A stretch of 46,870 bases of DNA from assembly GCA_013426795.1 (NCBI GenBank), contig JACDZF010000005.1, positions 1 through 46,870 on the forward strand, read 5' to 3'. Below the pieces are notes generated by a model. That model was not told the origin of the DNA. It was given only the letters and a program-made list of their open reading frames with translations, and made no database searches. Both the position numbers and the translations under genes were made by a program. Shown here piece by piece: positions 25,699 to 34,630 of the stretch; positions within the stretch are counted from its first letter, which is position 1; the number at the start of each line of letters is the position of its first letter. This stretch comes from Desulfocapsa sp. GTDB taxonomy: Bacteria > Desulfobacterota > Desulfobulbia > Desulfobulbales > Desulfocapsaceae.

Positions 25699-27138
25699 AT
25701 GAATATGTCATTGACGCTGTCTTCATTATTCCCCGTTCTGCCGGAGATATTCCTGGCCTGTATGGCGACCATTCTCATTGTTGTCGATTTTCTCTGTCCT
25801 CGAAACAGGGAGATGCTGGCTCAATTGGCGCTTTTTTCAGTCTTCGGGGTTCTTTTCGTTCTTTATTATCAGGAGCCGGGGCTTGCCTTCAACACCATGT
25901 TCATCGCGGATTCCTACAGCTTCTTTTTCAAGGTGATCTGCCTGTTTGGCATGCTCATGACCATCCTCCTGTCTGGACAATATCTGAAGGTCGAGCAAAT
26001 CCGACAGGGTGAATATTACAGCCTGATGGCCTTTTCGGTGGTGGGCATGATGCTCATGGTCTCGGCGGCTGATCTGATTGTGGTCTACCTGGGTCTGGAG
26101 CTGATGGCCCTTTCCATCTATTGTCTGGTTGGTCTCTTGAAGTCGGACGTCCGTGCCAATGAGGCCTCGATCAAATATTTTCTGATGGGGAGTTTTTCAT
26201 CGGCCATCCTCCTCTATGGTATCACCTTGCTCTATGGCTTAACCGGCACCACTGATTTTGCCGGAATTGCCAGATACTGTATCGAAACCGATATCTTGAA
26301 AAACCCGGCCTTGTTGACGGGTTTCGTCCTTATCCTCTGTGGCTTCTTTTTTAAGGTGGGCGCCGCTCCCTTTCACTTCTGGGCGCCGGATATCTATCAG
26401 GGCTCGCCCACGTCAATCACCGCCTTTATGTCTGTTGCTCCCAAAGCAGCAGGTTTTGCGGTGATTGGCCGCTTTCTTCTCATGGCTTTCCCTGAATCCC
26501 ACCAGCAATGGGGCCCGCTGCTGGTGATCATCTCTCTGCTGTCCATGGCTGTGGGGAACATCATTGCCATTTCCCAGCAGAATGTGAAGCGAATGCTCGC
26601 CTACTCCTCCATTGCCCATGCCGGATACGCCCTCCTTGGAATATTGGCGGGAACCAGTGAGGGATACTCCGCAACCATGAGTTATCTGCTTATCTACGGG
26701 TTTATGAATATGGGAGCCTTTGGCGTGGTCATTCTCATGTGTTCCAGGGGCAACCGGCGGGAGTCCCTCGAGGATTACAAGGGCCTTGCAAAGTCTCATC
26801 CCATGGCAGCTCTGCTGATGCTGATCTTCATGTTTTCCTTGACCGGAATCCCGCCCACGGCAGGGTTTGTCGGCAAGTTTTATCTCCTGAAGGCAGCCCT
26901 TGCGGCGGGCTATACCGGGACCGTCATTGCTGCCGTTATTTTCAGCGCCATATCCGCCTATTTTTACTTACGGGTGATTCGGTATATGTATATGGATGAT
27001 CCCCAGGAAGACTTTACTCCCCACTATTCCCCGGGCTTGACCGCAGCTCTGGTCATTTCGGCCATTGGTGTGTTGGGAATAGGCATTGTTCCGGGTTCAA
27101 TTTTTGAATGGGCGGCAAGGTCGCTGGTCTGTTTTTAA
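25699..27138 (+). CDS. nuoN: Complex I antiporter-like subunit NuoN
   Basis: 479 residues. YLGLELMALSIYCLVGLLK, FFFKVGAAPFHFWAPDIYQG and RMLAYSSIAHAGYALLGI are the NuoN signatures. AAGGA stands seven bases before the ATG. It completes an eleven-subunit complex I (A-D, H-N); no nuoE, F or G is found anywhere in the window. Confidence 0.95.
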   Translation: MNMSLTLSSLFPVLPEIFLACMATILIVVDFLCPRNREMLAQLALFSVFGVLFVLYYQEPGLAFNTMFIADSYSFFFKVICLFGMLMTILLSGQYLKVEQIRQGEYYSLMAFSVVGMMLMVSAADLIVVYLGLELMALSIYCLVGLLKSDVRANEASIKYFLMGSFSSAILLYGITLLYGLTGTTDFAGIARYCIETDILKNPALLTGFVLILCGFFFKVGAAPFHFWAPDIYQGSPTSITAFMSVAPKAAGFAVIGRFLLMAFPESHQQWGPLLVIISLLSMAVGNIIAISQQNVKRMLAYSSIAHAGYALLGILAGTSEGYSATMSYLLIYGFMNMGAFGVVILMCSRGNRRESLEDYKGLAKSHPMAALLMLIFMFSLTGIPPTAGFVGKFYLLKAALAAGYTGTVIAAVIFSAISAYFYLRVIRYMYMDDPQEDFTPHYSPGLTAALVISAIGVLGIGIVPGSIFEWAARSLVCF

Positions 27139-27328
27139 GAAAAACCCTGTGTTCCCAAACGCGGAAGCGATAAGCCCCTTGGTTATTGAGTGCTGAAAGT
27201 GGCATGGGAACGGTATTCTTCCTTCCATTCCGAATGTGAAAGCCTTCTCTTATTGGTTCCATGCGACGGGCATCCACCCTTGCTGGGTAGCCATCATATT
27301 TTTCCTGTAAAAACAGATCACGAAGCGT

Positions 27329-27577
27329 ATGTCCGGGACACCCAAAGTTGTCTGTATTCAGGAAGAGCCCATCCGTCTGGGCCAATTTCTCAAACTTGCC
27401 AATCTGGTGCAGGATGGGCAGGATGCCAAGCGAGTCATTCAACAGGGGGATGTGCGGGTGAATGGTTTTGTGGAATCGCGACGGGGACGGAAGCTAAACC
27501 ATGGGGATCAGGTTGGAATGGACGACGCGCACTACCTGATCCAGCTTGTGGTGAATGGAGAAATGGAAAAAGCTTAA
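27329..27577 (+). CDS. Small S4-domain RNA-binding protein (YbcJ-like)
   Basis: 82 residues. IRLGQFLKLANLVQDGQDAKRVIQQGDVRVNG is a compact S4 domain covering most of the protein, as in YbcJ/YaaA-type proteins that bind structured RNA. Cytoplasmic. It follows nuoN after 190 bp, which contains a distant GTTCCCA/TGGGAAC inverted repeat (27151, 27205). No functional link to complex I is apparent. Confidence 0.85.
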   Translation: MSGTPKVVCIQEEPIRLGQFLKLANLVQDGQDAKRVIQQGDVRVNGFVESRRGRKLNHGDQVGMDDAHYLIQLVVNGEMEKA

Positions 27578-27619
27578 GCAGGGCAGGGGGGCCTGATTCC
27601 ACCCCGAGTGGATGCTCTT

Positions 27620-28678
27620 TCAGGGAACAATGGAATAGACATGGACGGTTGTTTCCAGACCTCTCAGTAATCTCGTTTTTTCTTCCTGAATGGTACACTT
27701 GTCCGCCACATCACCATAGACTGAGTCGGTAATAAGAATCTGTCCGGCTGAGGTTTCCGAAGCAAGGCGTTGCGCTATATTGACGTCCGTCCCTATCACC
27801 GTATAATCAAGCCGACGACTGGACCCGACGTCACCAAAATACATGGGGCCACGACTGATCCCGATTCCAAGGCCAATCTGCAAAAAAAATACTGATTTCA
27901 CCGCCCACTGATTCCGCAGGATCTCAAATCCCTCCTGAATTTTCAGGGCAGCGGATACTGCTGATAAGCTGGGTGACGGATGTGGTTCCGGTGCGCCGAA
28001 GATGGCGAGGGAGGCATCACCGATAAATTTAACAAGGGTGCCGTGCCATGCTGCTATTATATCGGCGACCAAATCAAAATAATCCGTTAGAAATGCTTGC
28101 GCTTCACTCAGTGGTAAATGCTGAAGCAGAAGGGTGAAATTTCGTATATCGCAAAAAAGTACGGTGAGTTCCTCGACCCTGCCGCTGCTTTCACAAGGAG
28201 TGTGGTATCGGTTTATCAGGATTGACGCCACTTCCGGCGACAGATACTGTTCCAGGAGTGTTCGCATCTGCCGGTTCTGTTTTCGTAAATCATTCGTTTC
28301 CTCCAGCAGTTCCGTCTCCGTCAGCACGGCCTCCACCATCGTGGTCAAGGTCGAAAGCTGGAAGGGTTTGGCCAGGACCCTGCTGAATCCTTTTTCCATG
28401 GCCATCATGATAATATTGACGCTCAGCGCTCCGCTGAGCAGAATTCCCTGGGTATGGGGACAGAGCTGTTTGATGATTTCAAAGGTTTCAATGCCGTTCA
28501 TGCCGGGCAGCATGGCATCAATAATGGCCAGGTCGGAGCACGACTCCATGGCCAGGGCCACGGCCTGCTCTCCACTGTGGGCGCAGCAGACCTGATGGCC
28601 GGCTTGAGCAAGAATGCTTTTGCTCACATCTGCCACCATGACTTCATCGTCAATGACTAGTATTTTTCGACACTGCAT
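27620..28678 (-). CDS. Response regulator with class III adenylate/guanylate cyclase output
   Basis: 352 residues. Receiver domain 1-120: D10/D11 acidic pocket, phospho-acceptor D54 (AIIDAMLPG) and K104 (LAKPF). A short coiled coil (about 120-145) leads to a class III cyclase domain: LFCDIRNFT with metal Asp177, KFIGDASLAIFG with Asp221, and YTVIGTDVNIAQRL with the transition-state Asn and Arg. It should make cAMP (or cGMP) when phosphorylated; no partner kinase is in the window. No membrane segment. Confidence 0.92.
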   Translation of the reverse strand: MQCRKILVIDDEVMVADVSKSILAQAGHQVCCAHSGEQAVALAMESCSDLAIIDAMLPGMNGIETFEIIKQLCPHTQGILLSGALSVNIIMMAMEKGFSRVLAKPFQLSTLTTMVEAVLTETELLEETNDLRKQNRQMRTLLEQYLSPEVASILINRYHTPCESSGRVEELTVLFCDIRNFTLLLQHLPLSEAQAFLTDYFDLVADIIAAWHGTLVKFIGDASLAIFGAPEPHPSPSLSAVSAALKIQEGFEILRNQWAVKSVFFLQIGLGIGISRGPMYFGDVGSSRRLDYTVIGTDVNIAQRLASETSAGQILITDSVYGDVADKCTIQEEKTRLLRGLETTVHVYSIVP

Positions 28679-29065
28679 CCGACTTTTTTACCTTCTTGAT
28701 TGCATATGAGGAAAACACGACTCAAAATTAAGGTGAGCAAGAAAAAATATTGATAGGAAAACGAGAGGATACTACCATTGGCAATACTCTGTTTCAAGGG
28801 CTGGCAAGGGTAAATCATCAAAAACAATAAAAAAATGTTCTGCTACTGATGATCAGCCATACAAGAATCTGGGGTGTGACCCGATGGCGTCTGAATTCAG
28901 AAATGGGATTTGGCCTGGCCTGATCAACTCACTATGCCATAAAGAAGGGCGAGCGGCCTTGCTCCTATCTGATGATGGGGGAACTATTCAAAAAAAACTC
29001 AGCGTACAGGTTGAAAAAGGGTGTGGGGCTGGTTCCCCAGTGGAGGGCCACGGCTTCTGCGGGTA
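28679..29065. other. Intergenic region between the cyclase and TauE genes
   Basis: 387 bp, AT-rich in the first half. A plus-strand open frame at 28884-29084 has no ribosome site and no recognisable product. No terminator or RNA gene could be recognised; presumably it holds the promoter of the minus-strand cyclase gene. Confidence 0.4.
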
Positions 29066-29872
29066 TCAATACCACAGGCCATAGGCCATACGGGTGGCCA
29101 CTATAAATAAAATAAGGGCGAAGACAAGTTTCAGCCGATCCACCGGCAGGCTGTGGGCCAGACGCACTCCCAGGGGGGCGGTGAGGACACTGGCGAAAAC
29201 CAGGCCAACGAGAGCGGGAAGATAGATAAATCCCAATGAATATTCGGGGAGATTTTCCGCCCGCAAGCCGTTAAAAATATAGCCGATGGTTCCGGCGATG
29301 GCGATGGGGAAGCCAATGGCGGCAGAGGTTCCGATGGCCGTATGAACAGAAAGATTGCACCAGATCATAAAGGGCACCGACAGGGTTCCCCCGCCAATCC
29401 CCACCAGGCTGGAAAAGGCCCCGATCACACTGCCAACCCCAAACATACCGAAAACACCGGGGATCTGACGGCTGGGCTTTGGTTTGCGGTTGAGCAGCAT
29501 CTGCGCGCCGACATAGTATAAAAAGAAGACAAAAAATCCTTTCAGAAAACCTGTGGACATTTGAGCCGCCAGGCAGGAACCAAGAAAGGTGCCCACCAGA
29601 ATCCCCGGGACTATGCGTCTCACCAGCATCCAGTTTACGGCTCCCCGTTTGTGATGGGCCCAGAAGCTCGACACCGAGGTGAAGAGAATACTGGCCATGG
29701 AGGTCCCCAGGGCCATGTGCATGATGACCGGGTCAGGTAACTGCTGCCAGCCAAAGGCAAAAACCAGCATGGGAACAATGACCAGCCCTCCGCCAATTCC
29801 GAGCAGTCCGGCCAGGATTCCAGCCAGCGCACCCAGTGCGGCGTATATCAGCAGAAAAGAAGACATTTCCAT
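29066..29872 (-). CDS. TauE/SafE (TSUP) family permease
   Basis: 268 residues, about eight hydrophobic helices in two repeats. LLGIGGGLVIVPML in repeat one and LVGIGGGTLSVPFMIWCNL in repeat two are the duplicated family motif. Members export sulfite, sulfoacetate or related organosulfur anions; the substrate here is unknown but fits a sulfur-metabolising host. Confidence 0.92.
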   Translation of the reverse strand: MEMSSFLLIYAALGALAGILAGLLGIGGGLVIVPMLVFAFGWQQLPDPVIMHMALGTSMASILFTSVSSFWAHHKRGAVNWMLVRRIVPGILVGTFLGSCLAAQMSTGFLKGFFVFFLYYVGAQMLLNRKPKPSRQIPGVFGMFGVGSVIGAFSSLVGIGGGTLSVPFMIWCNLSVHTAIGTSAAIGFPIAIAGTIGYIFNGLRAENLPEYSLGFIYLPALVGLVFASVLTAPLGVRLAHSLPVDRLKLVFALILFIVATRMAYGLWY

Positions 29873-30061
29873 GGTATCGATTCAGTATGAGTGTTAAGAA
29901 GTTTGTACGGTTCCTTGTCTGGTCACCAGAATACCATGAATATATCAGCCGTCAAGCTGTGCCGCCATGATTGGTTCCCTGCTCCCTTCGTTGGGGATGA
30001 GATATTTTCCAGGGAGTTCACCATATTCCCGTTGACTATGATTTGTAACAGGAGAGATATT

Positions 30062-30298
30062 ATGCCCGCAAGTGTGCCAGTTTTTACTCCCTACCCCTTT
30101 GTTACAGGTGAAAAGATCAATATTTCCAGTGGGCCTCGCCAGGGTGACTGGATGGTGGTGGGGGTGGATGAAAGGAAGATTACCCTGCGCTGCCCCCTCA
30201 GCGGGAAGGAGTATTCCTGGGACAGATTTTGTTATATGGTGGGAAAAAATGAACAGCCATGGCCGGCAGTCAGCAAGGGTGAGGGCACCCCGGAATAA
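30062..30298 (+). CDS. Small conserved protein of unknown function
   Basis: 78 residues from the ATG at 30062, set by AGGAGA upstream; the open frame extends back to 29891 without support. The central part (GEKINISSGPRQGDWMVVGV, then LRCPLSGKEYSWDRFCY) is compact and polar and looks like a real small domain. No membrane segment. Function unknown. zwf follows after about 160 bp. Confidence 0.65.
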   Translation: MPASVPVFTPYPFVTGEKINISSGPRQGDWMVVGVDERKITLRCPLSGKEYSWDRFCYMVGKNEQPWPAVSKGEGTPE

Positions 30299-30455
30299 TC
30301 ACTACACCAGCTCACGGCCCTGTTTCATGGTCTTGATAGACGCTGGAACAATCCATGGAAAATCAGATCGTGAATAAATCTGGCAACAGGTGGTGTCAGA
30401 ACCAGGCCGTTAAGGGGAAAAGATTCATTGAAGAATAGAGGTGAAGGACGACGAC

Positions 30456-32000
30456 ATGGAACCAGCCATTCTTCCTGCGAAAATATGCAGTCTTGATAAT
30501 GCTTGCGCGTGCACAACCGTGGGTGTGCTTGATCCTTGCTCCATCGTTATTTTTGGAGCATCCGGCGACCTGAGCGCGAGAAAGTTGATCCCCGCCCTTT
30601 ACCGGATGTTTCTGAGCGCCACCTTGCCTGATCCGGTGTCCATTATCGGATGCAGCCGTACCGCCTATACCCACGAAACCTTTCGTGCCTTTCTGCTCCA
30701 TGCCTGTGTTGCCAATGCCGGAAATTCAGCCCTTGATATGGCACGTTGGCAGGAGTTTGCGTCCCGGATCTTCTATTTTCCCCTTCACTACGACGAGCCC
30801 CGGGACTTCCATGATTTAGCCGATTTCCTTGCATCTCCTGACCAGCGGCGGATCAACCGGGGGAACTATCTCTTTGATCTGGCCCTGCCGCCATCGCTCT
30901 ACACCCCCGTTACCATCATGATCGGACAGGCAGAGCTGGCCAGTCAGTTTGAACAGGGCAGGGGCTGGAGCAGAATCGTCATCGAGAAACCCTTTGGCCG
31001 TGATCTCCAGTCGGCCCTGGCCCTGGATAAGACACTGCATCGATACTTTGTGGAAAATCAGATTTTTCGCATCGATCATTATCTGGCCAAGGAGACCGTC
31101 CAGAATATTTTGACCTTTCGTTTTGCCAATACCATCTTTGAGCCCATCTGGAACCGGGGCTATGTTGAATCTGTGGGGATCATGGCGGCCGAAAAGCTGG
31201 GGGTTGAGAGTCGGGCCGGATATTATGAGCAGGCCGGAGTTATTCGTGACATGTTTCAGAATCACATGCTCCAGCTCCTTTCCCTCATTGCCATGGAGTC
31301 GCCCTCCCACTTTGAGGCGGAACGGGTGCGGGATGAAAAGATTAAGCTGTTCCGTTCCATCGCTCCTCTCCATGACAACGAATCGATAATCCTGGGACAG
31401 TACGGGCCGGGGAGTATGGACGGCAGTGAGGTTGCGGGCTATCGCCAGGAACCTGGGGTCTCAACCAGCTCCTTGATCCCGACCTTTGCCATGCTCCCCA
31501 TCCGGGTGGAAAACTGGCGCTGGCAGGGCGTGCCATTTTACCTTGTCTCCGGGAAACGAATGGCCCGCAAGGAAACCAAGATCGTGATCCAGTTCAAGGA
31601 CGTCCCCCACTCCCTGTTCCGCGACATTGTGGGGACGAAGGTTGTTGCCAATCGTCTGGTGCTGGCGATTTATCCCAAAGAATCCATCAGCCTGAGCTTT
31701 CAGACCAAGCATCCGGGTGCCAAAATGTGTCTGCAGACCATGACCATGAACTTTAACTACGATGATGTCTATGTCCAATCATCCCCCGATGCCTACGAGA
31801 AGGTTTTGCTTGACTGCATTCAGGGCGAGCATATGCTCTTCTGGCGGCAGGACGGGATTGAACAGTCCTGGCGCCTTCTCACCCCGCTGCTTGATGAATG
31901 TGAAAAATGTCAGGGCCGGGCGCAACGTCTGCATGGCTACGCAGCCGGAACCTGGGGCCCGGAGAAGGCCAGAGCCATCGTTGAAAGGATCATGGCATGA
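30456..32000 (+). CDS. zwf: Glucose-6-phosphate 1-dehydrogenase
   Basis: 514 residues from the ATG at 30456 (AGGA upstream; a GTG at 30441 is an alternative). Oxidises glucose-6-phosphate to 6-phosphogluconolactone. GASGDLSARKLIPALY is the NADP-binding loop, EKPFGRDLQSA the coenzyme/substrate Lys region, and RIDHYLAKE the active-site motif. First step of the oxidative pentose-phosphate and Entner-Doudoroff routes; eda in this window could serve the latter. The stop overlaps the next gene as ATGA. Confidence 0.95.
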   Translation: MEPAILPAKICSLDNACACTTVGVLDPCSIVIFGASGDLSARKLIPALYRMFLSATLPDPVSIIGCSRTAYTHETFRAFLLHACVANAGNSALDMARWQEFASRIFYFPLHYDEPRDFHDLADFLASPDQRRINRGNYLFDLALPPSLYTPVTIMIGQAELASQFEQGRGWSRIVIEKPFGRDLQSALALDKTLHRYFVENQIFRIDHYLAKETVQNILTFRFANTIFEPIWNRGYVESVGIMAAEKLGVESRAGYYEQAGVIRDMFQNHMLQLLSLIAMESPSHFEAERVRDEKIKLFRSIAPLHDNESIILGQYGPGSMDGSEVAGYRQEPGVSTSSLIPTFAMLPIRVENWRWQGVPFYLVSGKRMARKETKIVIQFKDVPHSLFRDIVGTKVVANRLVLAIYPKESISLSFQTKHPGAKMCLQTMTMNFNYDDVYVQSSPDAYEKVLLDCIQGEHMLFWRQDGIEQSWRLLTPLLDECEKCQGRAQRLHGYAAGTWGPEKARAIVERIMA

Positions 32001-32941
32001 AAATAGACGACACATATGATAGCGGGCCCCTTCTCCGCCTTGCCACCTATGCCTCCGTAGGAACCGCGGTGCTGCTGGTGGCAGTCAAGTTCGCCGCCTG
32101 GCTGGTCACCGGTTCCCTGAGTATCCTTGCCTCCCTCATTGATTCCCTTATGGATGTCATGGCCTCGTTCATCAACCTGATGGCGATCCGCTATTCCCTG
32201 AGTCCGGCCGACACTGAACACAGCTTCGGTCACGGCAAGGCCGAGGCCCTGGCCGGTCTTGGTCAGGCCAGCTTTATCGCTGGCTCCGCCCTGATCCTTT
32301 TCATGCACGGCATAGAACGATTGAAGACCCCTCTGCCGGTGCAATCTGTGGGGGTGGGCGTGGGCATCATGGCCTTTTCAATTCTGGCCACCCTGGCGCT
32401 CATTGCCTTTCAGCGGGTGGTTATAAAAAAGACCAACTCCACGGCGATCCGGGCCGATTCCCTCCATTACACCACCGACCTCCTGACCAATGGATGCACG
32501 GTGGTCGCCCTTCTCCTGACCCGGTTCAGTTGGGGGCAGAGTATGGATCCCCTTTTTTCCATGATCATCGCCCTGATTATCTCCCACAGTGCCTGGAAGA
32601 TTGCCTTGGAGGCCGTGGCACTTTTGATGGACAAACAGCTGCCCAAGGAACAGCGGCGGAAGATTCGGCAGATCATCGTCGGGCATCCCCATATCCAGGG
32701 TCTGCACGATCTGCGTACCCGACAGTCGGGTCAGATCGCCATTGTCCAGTTTCATCTCGATTTGAATGCCGATCTTTCCCTGGCGCAGGCCCACGCCATC
32801 TGCAAAGAGGTGGAAACACTGATTGTCGAGCAGTTCCCCCATGCCGATGTGACCATTCACCAGGACCCCGTGCCGGTCTCGCTCAAGGGCACCGAAGATG
32901 AACAGAAAAACCAGTCATCGCAAGGGGCAGGGCTGGCCTGA
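31997..32941 (+). CDS. Cation diffusion facilitator (FieF-like) metal efflux protein
   Basis: 314 residues. Six predicted helices; DSLMDVMASFINLMAIRYS and HSFGHGKAEALAGL supply the metal-binding Asp/His residues of the transport site, with a second Asp set in IRADSLHYTTDLLTN. A C-terminal ferredoxin-like cytoplasmic domain carries several His residues. Substrate is Zn2+, Fe2+ or similar. It overlaps zwf by 4 bp, so both are translated from one transcript. Confidence 0.92.
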   Translation: MKIDDTYDSGPLLRLATYASVGTAVLLVAVKFAAWLVTGSLSILASLIDSLMDVMASFINLMAIRYSLSPADTEHSFGHGKAEALAGLGQASFIAGSALILFMHGIERLKTPLPVQSVGVGVGIMAFSILATLALIAFQRVVIKKTNSTAIRADSLHYTTDLLTNGCTVVALLLTRFSWGQSMDPLFSMIIALIISHSAWKIALEAVALLMDKQLPKEQRRKIRQIIVGHPHIQGLHDLRTRQSGQIAIVQFHLDLNADLSLAQAHAICKEVETLIVEQFPHADVTIHQDPVPVSLKGTEDEQKNQSSQGAGLA

Positions 32942-33004
32942 AAGGAGTTCTCCTGCTTGCCCATTGCTCCGTCATTCACTCAAAAATTGGGGAGACATTG
33001 GCGA

Positions 33005-33026
33005 CTGCCATGATGGCCCATGGCAG
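33005..33026. other. Perfect 8-bp hairpin after the cation efflux gene
   Basis: CTGCCATG (33005-33012), a 6-nt loop and CATGGCAG (33019-33026). No T run follows, so it may protect or process the mRNA end rather than terminate transcription. Confidence 0.5.
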
Positions 33027-33136
33027 GCTCGGCCTGGAGGAACGTCCCGTGCCAGGCCGCGAGGGTGTGGATGTATGCTGGGGATAGAAAGGTGTTTCAC
33101 CCTTCAGTCAACCTGTGAAGATCAGTGGGAAGAAGA

Positions 33137-33565
33137 ATGAAAATCAGCGAAAACTTAGTGGAGATACGGGAGCATACCCTGTCCGGCTACAAACCCCTTG
33201 TTGATTATGGCGGCTGGCGGGTGGCGGTTTTGAATTTCAGCGATGATCTTCGTCCGGAAAATATCACAGCTCTCCAGCGGCACAACGAAACCGACGAGGT
33301 CTTCGTTCTGTTGCGGGGTCGTTGTATTCTTTTTTTAGGCGAAGGGGATGCGGTCGTCGGCACCATCCACGGGCAGGACATGATGCCCCATACCCTCTAT
33401 AATGTGAAACAAAAGGTGTGGCATTCCCATACCTTGAGTGAAGACGCCATGGTTTTGGTGGTGGAAAACCGGGACACCACCTTTGACAACTCGCCATTCT
33501 GCCCGCTCACCGGCGACCAGCAGGATGTCATCGTGACACTGACCTCTCAGCTCTGGCCGACATAG
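33137..33565 (+). CDS. Single-domain cupin protein
   Basis: 142 residues from the ATG at 33137 (GGGAAG upstream). RHNETDEVFVLLRGRCILFL is cupin motif 1 with His and Glu metal ligands, and KVWHSHTLSEDAMVLVVEN is motif 2. No further domain, signal or membrane segment. Reaction unknown. A strong terminator follows 38 bp after the stop. Confidence 0.85.
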   Translation: MKISENLVEIREHTLSGYKPLVDYGGWRVAVLNFSDDLRPENITALQRHNETDEVFVLLRGRCILFLGEGDAVVGTIHGQDMMPHTLYNVKQKVWHSHTLSEDAMVLVVENRDTTFDNSPFCPLTGDQQDVIVTLTSQLWPT

Positions 33566-33602
33566 AACCGCCGGCGCTGGATTTTTGGGAAGCTGAATAC
33601 CT

Positions 33603-33641
33603 CTCCCGGGCTGCGCTGAAGCAGCCCGGGAGTTTTTTTTT
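33603..33641 (+). terminator. Strong rho-independent terminator
   Basis: CTCCCGGGCTGC pairs perfectly with GCAGCCCGGGAG around a 6-nt loop (12-bp stem), followed by nine T residues. It ends the transcript of the cupin gene. Confidence 0.93.
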
Positions 33642-33680
33642 AAGGGGAGACATTGCAGGGGAAAAGCGGGGGTGAAATCT

Positions 33681-33727
33681 CCGTTACGAAGTTGAGCAAA
33701 GACCAGCCCTGTTCAACTCCGTAACGG
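33681..33727. other. Inverted repeat after the zinc-ribbon gene
   Basis: Arms of 15 bp (33681-33695 and 33713-33727) match at 14 positions around a 17-nt loop. It lies 11 bp beyond the 3' end of the minus-strand zinc-ribbon gene and may end or stabilise that transcript. Confidence 0.6.
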
Positions 33728-33738
33728 CAGCAGATATT

Positions 33739-34389
33739 CTACAGGTCAGCCTTGCAGTACATGCATTTGTGGGCCTGTGCCTTGATGATTTCAGCACAGT
33801 GGGGGCATTCTTTTTTGAAGTGGGCCTGGAGGATCTCGCTGATGATCAGGCTGCACGCCTGGCCCAGGGAGGTGTCGTTGAAGGTGTGATTTCTGATGGG
33901 ATCAATGCAGGCAATATCGTTGATTTCCATCAGGCAGCCCACGGCCTTCTGCCGGTTGGCCAGGCTTGCCGCCTCATCAAGGATCAGGGTGAGAACCGGT
34001 CCCAGATCATGGGTTTTCTTGCAGGTCTCCAAGGCGGCCAACGCCTCCTGCTCCTTCATATAGCGGATGTTCTGGAGTTTGGCGGCCTCAATATCAATGG
34101 TGCTGCCGGTAAAGGCGTATTCACTGGCAACCATCATGACGTTTTTTTCAGTGCTGCCGGGCAGCTCCATGCAGCGATATGATCCCTTGTGTCCATACTT
34201 GAGTTCAATATGCTGCCAGCCGTTTTTGAAGGTGGGGCATTCATTATTCAGGCAGATAAACAGAACCTCCGATCCCCAGCCCAGGCCGTCACCAACATGA
34301 ACCGGGGGTGCTTCGCAGCAGGACATCGGGGTCTGGCAACTGGGGCAGATATGGACTTCGTCAAGATAGCTGCAATTACAGGTAAACAT
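33739..34389 (-). CDS. Zinc-ribbon protein with HEAT-like middle part
   Basis: 216 residues, GGAGG upstream of the ATG. N-terminal Cys-rich region (CNCSYLDEVHICPSCQTPMSCCE and later CLNNEC) and a C-terminal zinc ribbon, CPHCAEIIKAQAHKCMYC. The middle (about 110-190) is helical with EQEALAALETCKK-type repeats. Probably a cytoplasmic adaptor; no enzyme motif. Function unknown. Confidence 0.75.
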   Translation of the reverse strand: MFTCNCSYLDEVHICPSCQTPMSCCEAPPVHVGDGLGWGSEVLFICLNNECPTFKNGWQHIELKYGHKGSYRCMELPGSTEKNVMMVASEYAFTGSTIDIEAAKLQNIRYMKEQEALAALETCKKTHDLGPVLTLILDEAASLANRQKAVGCLMEINDIACIDPIRNHTFNDTSLGQACSLIISEILQAHFKKECPHCAEIIKAQAHKCMYCKADL

Positions 34390-34492
34390 ATGGTTTCCTC
34401 CTCACTGGGAAAAAAGATTGATGAAAAAAGATAAAAATAATTATTTGTCGTTCGTCTTTTTTTGTTGAAAAGATGTGGGAAGGTCGCATTGA

Positions 34493-34513
34493 CCTCCTTC
34501 AGACCGAAGGAGG
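34493..34513 (-). terminator. Hairpin downstream of the PheA-TyrA transcript
   Basis: CCTCCTTC and GAAGGAGG form an 8-bp perfect stem around AGACC. On the minus strand it lies just after the possible microprotein stop at 34522; no T run follows immediately. Probable transcript end. Confidence 0.45.
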
Positions 34514-34521
34514 GAGGGACC

Positions 34522-34593
34522 TCAGCCTGGGCCCTTTCCACTGGAGAAATAAAGTAAAAGAAGCCAACAGGCGAGGATCAGTATAAGGACCAT
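34522..34593 (-). CDS. Possible 23-residue single-helix membrane microprotein
   Basis: ATG at 34593, sequence MVLILILACWLLLLYFSSG plus four residues, almost wholly one hydrophobic helix. It starts 37 bp after the pheA-tyrA stop on the same strand and is followed by a hairpin. AGG stands a few bases before the ATG but the ribosome site is weak. Composition is the main support; it could be chance. Confidence 0.3.
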   Translation of the reverse strand: MVLILILACWLLLLYFSSGKGPG

Positions 34594-34630
34594 CCCGCCT
34601 GGTCGTTGTCTGTCTTCGTTGAGTTTTTTG

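Noticed and set aside
28884-29084. 66-residue plus-strand frame
   Set aside because: No ribosome site, no homology seen, and it runs into the convergent permease gene.
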